From Candidatus Woesearchaeota archaeon (lineage in GTDB: Archaea; Nanobdellota; Nanobdellia; Woesearchaeales; WJKV01): 17,065 bases of DNA. The notes beneath the pieces were generated by a model. That model saw only the letters and a list, made by a program, of their open reading frames with translations. It was not told where the DNA came from and searched no databases. Location of the stretch: contig JAHWHE010000053.1 of the NCBI GenBank assembly GCA_019323495.1, positions 1-17,065 of the forward strand, given 5' to 3'. This document shows, piece after piece, positions 12,843 to 17,065 of the stretch. A program made the position numbers and the translations under genes. How positions within the stretch are numbered: the stretch's first letter is position 1; the number at the start of each line of letters is the position of its first letter.

Positions 12843-12917
12843 GCCGCCTTAGCTCAGCTTGGTTAGAGTACCACGCTCATAACGTGGTGGTCCCGAGTTC
12901 AAATCTCGGAGGCGGCA
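12843..12917 (+). tRNA. tRNA-Met (anticodon CAT), elongator type
   Basis: A 75-nt cloverleaf. The acceptor GCCGCCT/AGGCGGC is fully paired, D arm GCTC...GAGT, anticodon stem CCACG/CGTGG with loop CTCATAA giving CAT, T arm CCGAG/CTCGG with loop TTCAAAT, discriminator A73, and no encoded CCA. The G1-C72 acceptor pair is unlike archaeal initiator tRNAs, which usually start with A1. The CTCATAA loop suits elongator Met. A tRNA-Ile2 with modified C34 cannot be fully excluded from sequence alone. Confidence 0.92.
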
Positions 12918-12932
12918 TATTTTCTAGATAAA

Positions 12933-12940
12933 TTTTATAA
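12933..12940 (+). promoter_or_regulatory. TATA box of the gene at 12965
   Basis: TTTTATAA centred 28 nt before ATG 12965, 16 bp after the end of tRNA-Met; selects ATG 12965 over the in-frame TTG 12947. Confidence 0.6.
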
Positions 12941-12964
12941 ATTACTTTGATTTATTTTACCTAT

Positions 12965-13471
12965 ATGGACGAAAAACCAGAAAGTTCTCAAGCTACAGCA
13001 ACGGAATCCTGCTTTCGTGTAATTGTAAATGATAAAGCTTACAATATCCCTTATTCAAAGTTCGTATTCTATCAGATCTTGGCAAAAACACAAGACACGC
13101 TTGTTAGATTTGCAAGAAGAGCTACAGAAAGGGGCGCTAATTTTGTAGATTATCGCAATTTCATGATAAGTGGCGTGGCTAATTGCTATTATTGCAAGCG
13201 GTTTGAGCACTTTGCTGATTTTGAAAGGGCCGCAAAAATGAATTCTGGTGCTACTTTTCTTCAGGAAGGATGCAGATATCAGAGACCGCCTGAAACTAAA
13301 GTAAGAGGTTTGGTTGAATGCGTCATTACAGATTCTTTGCTAGAAGTTCTTGCAGAAGACGGATGCCTTGATGAGTATCACGATCCTGCTTATGTCCCGC
13401 TACCAGAACCTGTACAACCTAAAGAAGAGGAAAAAAGATCTTTCTGGAGAAGATTATTTAGAAGAACTTAA
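12965..13471 (+). CDS. Hypothetical protein with Cys pairs and basic C-terminal tail
   Basis: A 168-residue cytoplasmic protein that I do not recognise. It opens with a polar stretch (MDEKPESSQATATES), then a mixed alpha/beta body. A CYYCKRFEHF motif near residues 73-82 and a later GCRYQRPP could form a small zinc site (CxxC plus Cys/His). A Pro-rich linker (PLPEPVQPKEEEKR) leads to a basic amphipathic end (SFWRRLFRRT) that could bind membrane or nucleic acid. No neighbour suggests a function. The leaderless TATA supports the start. Confidence 0.62.
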   Translation: MDEKPESSQATATESCFRVIVNDKAYNIPYSKFVFYQILAKTQDTLVRFARRATERGANFVDYRNFMISGVANCYYCKRFEHFADFERAAKMNSGATFLQEGCRYQRPPETKVRGLVECVITDSLLEVLAEDGCLDEYHDPAYVPLPEPVQPKEEEKRSFWRRLFRRT

Positions 13472-13490
13472 TGAGATTCCAGAGAACAAG

Positions 13491-13703
13491 CTACATTAAT
13501 TCTTTGGTTGCGTAGTGTGTTCCTATTAGAATCGCCAGTCCAATAGCAACAGAAAGCCACAAGCTTAGTTCATAATGATTAGGCAGAAGATATTCGTCCA
13601 TCAAACCCCAGATGCCTCTCCATAAAGATATGACTGCGACCGCAATAATGATTGCAAAGATTGTCTGGTGATGGTGCTTCATCTTGCAAAAATTTGTTAA
13701 CAT
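13491..13703 (-). CDS. Small two-helix membrane protein
   Basis: A 70-residue protein with two predicted transmembrane helices (about 14-33 and 45-63), joined by a loop carrying WRGIWGLMDEYLLPNHYELS. From memory, this loop pattern (RG.WGL.D.YL.P) recurs in short membrane proteins of DPANN archaea and candidate-phyla bacteria, so it is probably a real conserved family of unknown function. A His cluster (KHHHQ) precedes helix 1. Leaderless: the TATA at 13726-13733 is 27 nt before ATG 13703; the internal ATG at 13682 would be too far. Confidence 0.68.
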   Translation of the reverse strand: MLTNFCKMKHHHQTIFAIIIAVAVISLWRGIWGLMDEYLLPNHYELSLWLSVAIGLAILIGTHYATKELM

Positions 13704-13725
13704 GCAGATTGATAGCCAGAATTCG

Positions 13726-13733
13726 TATATAAA
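13726..13733 (-). promoter_or_regulatory. TATA box of the small membrane protein gene
   Basis: TTTATATA on the minus strand, centred 27 nt before ATG 13703 and just past the stop of the upstream gene, so the two minus-strand genes are separately promoted. Confidence 0.6.
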
Positions 13734-13734
13734 T

Positions 13735-14154
13735 TTAACCTTCTTTAGGTTTGTTCACATACAATCTTATTTGCGTTCCTTTTCCCCACATCAAAGAAGG
13801 CCCTAACTGTGCACAGATATAGATTCTTTTTTCTCCTGAAACGCTGTGCTCATCTTCTACCAAGTTCCATTTTCCTGCAGTCTGGAAGGTGAAAGTCAGG
13901 TCGCCTGAATTTCCTCCATGAAGAATGTAAGTTGCAGGCTTGCCTTCTAGCTGGTTGACAATTGCCCAGTACTGGCCGTTGTGTGTTAATTTTTCAAGAT
14001 TCCTTCCTTTATCATCCATAGGCGCTACTGCGATCTTTCCGTTCTCTACTTTGAACCCCTGCCTGTCTCCTATGTTGCGCAGATGGGTGAGTAAATCGCT
14101 AAGATCTGAACAGATGCGCATGTTGTATGTTGGTGCTTCTGGTAATTGTGCCAT
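13735..14154 (-). CDS. Hypothetical beta-rich protein
   Basis: A 139-residue soluble protein of no family I recognise. Residues about 10-35 look helical (MRICSDLSDLLTHLRNIG). The rest alternates short strands (GQYWAIVNQLEG, ATYILHGG, DLTFTFQTAGKWNLVED, KRIYICAQLG, TQIRLYVNKP), as in a beta-sandwich or lipocalin-like fold. No signal peptide, so cytoplasmic. The start is placed at ATG 14154 because the TATA at 14179-14187 is centred 29 nt upstream. The longer frame from 14280 would run through a terminator-like hairpin and is rejected. Confidence 0.62.
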   Translation of the reverse strand: MAQLPEAPTYNMRICSDLSDLLTHLRNIGDRQGFKVENGKIAVAPMDDKGRNLEKLTHNGQYWAIVNQLEGKPATYILHGGNSGDLTFTFQTAGKWNLVEDEHSVSGEKRIYICAQLGPSLMWGKGTQIRLYVNKPKEG

Positions 14155-14178
14155 TGTATATTTAGTGTTATATTTCAA

Positions 14179-14187
14179 ATATTTAAG
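14179..14187 (-). promoter_or_regulatory. TATA box of the gene at 13735-14154
   Basis: CTTAAATAT on the minus strand, centred 29 nt before ATG 14154. Confidence 0.55.
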
Positions 14188-14212
14188 AATATTGTATATA
14201 ATCTCTAAACAT

Positions 14213-14268
14213 AAAAAAACAAAAAGGGGTTTCCTGAACCTGGTGAGGAAACTATTCAGGATACCCCC
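14213..14268 (-). terminator. Strong hairpin plus T-tract (minus-strand terminator or structured RNA end)
   Basis: GGGGTTTCCTGAA at 14226-14238 pairs with TTCAGGATACCCC at 14255-14267 (12 of 13 pairs, 16-nt loop). On the minus strand it is followed at once by TTTTTGTTTTTTT (14225-14213). A second, mutually exclusive stem, GTTTCCT 14229-14235 with AGGAAAC 14246-14252, shares one arm. It would end a leftward transcript starting near 14285 or 14360, for which no protein-coding frame exists. Confidence 0.6.
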
Positions 14269-14360
14269 AATATTAGACAAGACTGATTGTTATTTTAGGG
14301 GAGCTTCTATTTAAACATTTTGATTTTGTCCACAGGAAAGGATAGCCTAGTATACTAAAA
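14213..14360 (-). ncRNA. Possible small non-coding transcript on the minus strand
   Basis: Two good minus-strand TATA elements (TTTAAATA at 14382-14389, and GTTTAAATAG at 14307-14316) face the hairpin terminator at 14213-14268. The predicted RNA would be about 75 or 150 nt and has no usable reading frame; its only ATG of note is followed two codons later by a stop. The second element is also palindromic, so promoter direction is uncertain. No known RNA family is recognised. This is a prediction from signals only. Confidence 0.3.
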
Positions 14361-14389
14361 AGTATATTGAGAATCAAAATGTATTTAAA
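14310..14389. repeat. Inverted repeat (TTTAAA...CATTTTGA) enclosing a second palindrome
   Basis: TTTAAACATTTTGA at 14310-14323 is mirrored by TCAAAATGTATTTAAA at 14374-14389 (one 2-nt insertion). Inside the 50-nt spacer lies TATACT-AAAA-AGTATA (14351-14366, perfect 6-bp arms), overlapping the perfect 10-bp palindrome TAGTATACTA (14348-14357). This sits just upstream of the promoter of the gene at 14433 and is a good candidate regulator site. Confidence 0.45.
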
Positions 14390-14390
14390 T
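14382..14390 (+). promoter_or_regulatory. TATA box of the surface-protein operon
   Basis: TATTTAAAT, centred about 47 nt before ATG 14433. The predicted leader of about 20 nt contains SD GGAGAT (14421-14426), six bases before that ATG. The element is palindromic and could also fire on the minus strand. Confidence 0.5.
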
Positions 14391-14432
14391 TCCAGGCTCT
14401 TTTAAAAATGAAAAGAGTAATGGAGATATTAG

Positions 14433-15389
14433 ATGACTTGGAAAAGAGGTGAGGAAGACAATAGTTCTATGTTTGGCAGATTTAAATCCAGATTGAAGAA
14501 TACATTTGTATTTGATTATATTTCTCATGACCAAGGCATAAGCAAACGGATAAGGACAGAAAAAGCTGAACTAAAGGCTGAAAAATCAAGCAATTTAAGG
14601 AAATTCCTGGAAAATAAGAGAAACCTGTCAATAATGCTTGCTATCGTTGTGGTTTTAGCTTTAGGTATCCCTACTATAATATACAGAGATAACATTGGAG
14701 CTGCAATATTTGAACAGGGTGTCGAGAGCAATAGGGTGGAAACACTACCTCCCGCAATAGGCGATGATGATCCTGGAGCAGGTGGAGGCACAACAATCCC
14801 TGAAATTCCTGGCACTGATGACAGCGGAGATGCTGCAGCAGAGCCAGTTCCTGAAGAAATTGTTTCCACAGGCTTTGGCAGAGGAACAAACAGGGGCAGC
14901 AGCAGCACCTCAGGAAGCTCTACAAGCAGCATCCCTCCAGGTCTCATAGGCAAAAAATTCTTTGCTTCCTTTTTTGGATTGTTCAGCTATTTCAAAGACG
15001 GGATGGAAGTATTTGCAGAAGACACTTCATTCACCACTAATTCCTGGATGCAAGTAAGGAAGGACAGCACAAAGCTTGTTGATTTTCAGGCATTGTTTGA
15101 GAATGTGGATGTTAATTTATCAGAACTTAACATTGAATACAATGAGACACAGATTGCTGTTGACTTTTCAAACATTCCTTCTGGCCACGTAGGCGATGCA
15201 GTATCATTGTATCTGCCTGATAATGGAACTGGCTTGTATTTCTGCCCGAATGTCACGACTTTGAGCCAGGTTAATATCAATTGTGGCAATGTGATTGTTT
15301 TCAACCAAACAGAGATAGAAGCAGGAACCACGAAAGACGGAGTGACTGCCAGCACAGACGGAAATTATTACAGGATAGATTATACTTAA
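14433..15389 (+). CDS. Membrane-anchored surface protein with low-complexity linker
   Basis: A 318-residue protein. Residues 1-64 are basic and probably cytoplasmic. Residues 65-84 (SIMLAIVVVLALGIPTIIY) form one transmembrane helix. Residues about 96-165 are a Pro/Gly/Ser/Asp-rich flexible linker (GDDDPGAGGGTTIPEIPG, then GSSSTSGSSTSS). The last 150 residues are a beta-rich domain with possible N-glycosylation sequons (NLS, NET, NGT, NVT, NQT) and two cysteines. This is a type II-like surface protein; no enzyme motif is seen. The start is chosen at ATG 14433 for its SD. The lipoprotein gene begins one base after the stop, so they form an operon. Confidence 0.78.
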   Translation: MTWKRGEEDNSSMFGRFKSRLKNTFVFDYISHDQGISKRIRTEKAELKAEKSSNLRKFLENKRNLSIMLAIVVVLALGIPTIIYRDNIGAAIFEQGVESNRVETLPPAIGDDDPGAGGGTTIPEIPGTDDSGDAAAEPVPEEIVSTGFGRGTNRGSSSTSGSSTSSIPPGLIGKKFFASFFGLFSYFKDGMEVFAEDTSFTTNSWMQVRKDSTKLVDFQALFENVDVNLSELNIEYNETQIAVDFSNIPSGHVGDAVSLYLPDNGTGLYFCPNVTTLSQVNINCGNVIVFNQTEIEAGTTKDGVTASTDGNYYRIDYT

Positions 15390-15390
15390 A

Positions 15391-16320
15391 ATGAAACTGA
15401 TTTATATTTTAATTTTGATTCTTTGTATTGCTTTGATTACTGGGTGTCTTGTTGTTGAAGAAGATAAATTACAGCAGGAACAAGCCACAGAAGACGAAGA
15501 CAAGATAATGCTGCCTCCTCCTGAGCCTGTTATTGAAGAGCCTCAATTAGTTGTGGAGCAGCCTGTACCGTCACCAGAACCTGTTGTCCAAGAAGAGCCG
15601 CAGATAGTTGTAGTAGATGAGCCTATTGCAGAAGAAGTGCAAAGTGTTGTTGAGATAACAGATGAAATAGAAGAACCGATTGAAATTATAGAAAATATCG
15701 ATACAAATTCAATTCTTTACACAAAGGCAAAAGGAGGAAGCCCTTCACAGATACTTGCCGGCAAAAGCGCGCTAAAGCCTCATCTGATCAATACGATTTA
15801 TACCAATAATGTTTTAGATTCAAGAGGAACTTTCAGGATGGCTGTTGTTGACACAACTGACAAGGATTCTGATTTGTCAGGCGACAGGGTAGAAGATGTG
15901 TTCATAGATTTCAGGTCGAAAGAAGGAAACCAGTTCTATGTCCAGGAGATAAGGACAGACAAGAAAGGAACTAAATTCTCGCATTTTGGAGGGGTCGCAT
16001 TGAACAAAATGATTTACGGAGACACTGGCATTGACACTGAACTGAATCCCAAGACTTTTGCGTACATATCTGTCTGGGGAAAGACAGACCTGTACAAGAA
16101 CGGGCAGTTCTTTGCAGCAGATGTTCCTATCCACATCGCGGTTGTGCAGGGTTTCAGGGACGATTTAACGCACAATATAACAGCTGTTGATCCTGCAAGC
16201 ATAGAAGCTTATCTTGTAATCCCTGGCATATATAGTGAAGAAGAACCAGTTGTCATAGACGGACTTCCAGACGAATTCCTGCACGTATATTTCGAGGGAG
16301 TTGGGTTGTTCAAGGAATGA
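15391..16320 (+). CDS. Exported lipoprotein with Glu/Pro/Val-rich stalk
   Basis: A 309-residue protein. Residues 1-19 are a lipoprotein signal with lipobox LITGC (Cys19). Residues about 24-105 are an acidic, proline-rich stalk built from loose repeats of the type EPVIEEPQLVVEQPVPSPEP. Residues about 108-309 form a beta-rich globular domain (RGTFRMAVVDTTDKDSDLSGDRVEDVFIDF, then HIAVVQGFRDDLTHNITAVD). The function is unknown; the design is a lipid anchor, a spacer and an outward-facing domain. It starts one base after the membrane-anchored protein, so the two products probably work together at the cell surface. It converges on the S26 peptidase gene with one base between stops. Confidence 0.8.
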   Translation: MKLIYILILILCIALITGCLVVEEDKLQQEQATEDEDKIMLPPPEPVIEEPQLVVEQPVPSPEPVVQEEPQIVVVDEPIAEEVQSVVEITDEIEEPIEIIENIDTNSILYTKAKGGSPSQILAGKSALKPHLINTIYTNNVLDSRGTFRMAVVDTTDKDSDLSGDRVEDVFIDFRSKEGNQFYVQEIRTDKKGTKFSHFGGVALNKMIYGDTGIDTELNPKTFAYISVWGKTDLYKNGQFFAADVPIHIAVVQGFRDDLTHNITAVDPASIEAYLVIPGIYSEEEPVVIDGLPDEFLHVYFEGVGLFKE

Positions 16321-16321
16321 T

Positions 16322-16855
16322 CTACCAGATCACAATAACCAGAACGCCCATAATCTGATTGAATCTTATCTTTATTCCGTCATCCACTTTATTGTTGTCT
16401 CCTTTTGTTATGAAGAAATAGCCTTGGTCGTCTTGCCCTATCTCGTGCACTCTGTGTATGATGACTCCGTCGAAATCTTCTGTCTTGTAAGCTATGACAT
16501 CTCCTACCTTGATTTGTTCTGGTGATTCTGGTTTTATCTCGACGCCGTGCGATCCTATGTCTATAAGAGGGTCCATGCTGTTCGTGTCTGCGAATCTTGC
16601 CCAGGAAGGATTGTCAAGATAAATAACGACCCTGTCTTTCAGCACTGTGATCTGCTCTTCTTTGATCCAGTCAGAAGGAGAGGGCTGATCTTCGCCTGAA
16701 AGCAATAGCTGTTTAGCAGGAATGTCTGTATCATCGCTCTTTGCAATCTGTTTCTGCACCTGATTATTTGATTCGAATGCAATGACAGAAACAGTTATGC
16801 TTATTATGAATACAGCCACTAGTATCAGTAATAACTTCACCTTGCCTTCCCCCAA
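16322..16855 (-). CDS. S26-family signal-peptidase-like serine protease (archaeal S26B type)
   Basis: A 177-residue protein. Residues 7-27 are an N-terminal transmembrane anchor. After a polar linker of about 60 residues, the peptidase boxes appear: TNSMDPLID with catalytic Ser93, GDVIAYKT at 118-125, GVIIHRVHEIG with His134 replacing the bacterial Lys (as in archaeal and ER signal peptidases), and FFITKGDNNKVDD at 147-159 with the Asp box. The protein ends at VIVIW without the usual C-terminal helix. It probably cleaves exported proteins or is a related processing enzyme. There is no ATG: TTG 16855 or GTG 16840 are the possible starts, GTG being 26 nt from a CTTTTAAGT element. Confidence 0.85.
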   Translation of the reverse strand: MGEGKVKLLLILVAVFIISITVSVIAFESNNQVQKQIAKSDDTDIPAKQLLLSGEDQPSPSDWIKEEQITVLKDRVVIYLDNPSWARFADTNSMDPLIDIGSHGVEIKPESPEQIKVGDVIAYKTEDFDGVIIHRVHEIGQDDQGYFFITKGDNNKVDDGIKIRFNQIMGVLVIVIW

Positions 16856-16880
16856 TCGTAAGTACTTAAAAGTAGTATCA

Positions 16881-16890
16881 ATATTTAAAT
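16881..16890 (-). promoter_or_regulatory. TATA box of the S26 peptidase gene
   Basis: ATTTAAATAT on the minus strand, centred about 31 nt from TTG 16855 and 46 nt from GTG 16840. A second candidate, CTTTTAAGT near 16862-16870, would place a leaderless start at GTG 16840. Confidence 0.4.
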
Positions 16891-16933
16891 CTAGCGAATT
16901 TTATTTATAAAGAAAAGGAAAATTTCGATTAAA

Positions 16934-16941
16934 TTTATATA
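16934..16941 (+). promoter_or_regulatory. TATA box of the gene at 16965
   Basis: TTTATATA centred 27 nt before ATG 16965, matching the leaderless spacing seen throughout. Confidence 0.6.
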
Positions 16942-16964
16942 TTCGGGTGGAAACAAGGAAAATT

Positions 16965-17065
16965 ATGAACCATCATTTCGAGCTTAAGAATGCAGAGCTG
17001 GTGAAGCTGAATGACATGTTCTTTCAGTTCACAAGGATGTATGCTGACTACGCAAACAGCATCTA
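16965..17065 (+). CDS. Partial gene, N-terminus only
   Basis: ATG at 16965 opens a frame that runs 33 codons to the window edge without a stop (MNHHFELKNAELVKLNDM, then helix-like sequence with FFQFTRMYADYANS). No signal peptide is visible; it looks like a soluble helical start. No family can be named from this much. The frame is supported by the TATA spacing and by lack of stops, and it is divergent from the S26 peptidase gene. Confidence 0.55.
   Translation, partial: MNHHFELKNAELVKLNDMFFQFTRMYADYANSI

Noticed and set aside
14155..14280. N-terminal extension of the gene at 13735-14154 with a hydrophobic segment
   Set aside because: It would be translated from the terminator-like hairpin and T-tract, and lies upstream of the TATA box that fits ATG 14154.
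14408..14452. A 14-codon ORF (MKRVMEILDDLEKR) overlapping the start of the surface-protein gene, as a possible leader peptide
   Set aside because: Its ATG is only about 22 nt from the TATA centre, likely at or before the transcript start, and the GGAGAT inside it serves well as SD for ATG 14433.

Overview
The window looks like chromosomal DNA of an archaeon, most likely a DPANN-type lineage (Woesearchaeota/Pacearchaeota-like). This rests on an HMf-type histone gene, a short Dph2-type (diphthamide) protein, a TrmB-family regulator, an archaeal-type S26 peptidase with a His general base, two tRNA genes without encoded CCA, AT-rich sequence, and a very regular promoter layout. In at least twelve transcription units a TATA box centre lies about 26-29 nt before the start codon, which implies leaderless mRNAs. 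SD motifs of the GAGGT/GGTGA type appear on operon-internal genes and on a few first genes. The lineage is inferred from gene content, not from a phylogenetic marker.

Layout. 1-1235 (minus): an operon of a methyltransferase and a multi-pass membrane protein cut by the window edge. 1321-3209 (plus): a lipoprotein, a small basic protein, the short Dph2-like protein and a coiled-coil protein. 4405-3229 (minus): a winged-helix-like protein, the histone and a membrane protein, tightly packed. 4933-4508 (minus): an unrecognised protein. 5084-5155: tRNA-Ala(GGC). 5160-7143: a divergent pair, an amino-acid-type ABC substrate-binding protein and a TrmB-family regulator. This pair is bracketed by the tRNA 3' end and a second 12-bp copy of it. 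7193-9234: two nucleoside 2-deoxyribosyltransferase-like proteins around a methyltransferase, with a weaker third copy of the tRNA 3' end at 8408-8422. 10606-9294 (minus): PRPP synthetase and a DUF192 lipoprotein. 10737-12816 (plus): an IMPase-family phosphatase, a PHP-domain phosphoesterase and a HIT protein, then tRNA-Met(CAT). 12965-14154: three small proteins of unknown function. 14200-14400: a structured non-coding stretch with a strong hairpin, a T-tract and nested inverted repeats. 14433-16320 (plus): two exported or surface-anchored proteins. 16855-16322 (minus): an S26 signal-peptidase-like protein. From 16965: the start of a further gene.

How the genes fit together. The right-centre part (PRPP synthetase, two deoxyribosyltransferase-like proteins, IMPase, PHP, HIT) leans toward nucleotide and phosphate metabolism. 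The right end (two secreted or anchored proteins next to a peptidase of the signal-peptidase fold) leans toward the cell envelope.

The most interesting signal is the roughly 2-kb segment 5158-7156. It has the geometry of a small tRNA-targeted integration: direct repeats of the tRNA-Ala 3' end flank a substrate-binding-protein/regulator pair that has no permease, ATPase or integrase within the window. I see no CRISPR array, transposase or rRNA gene.
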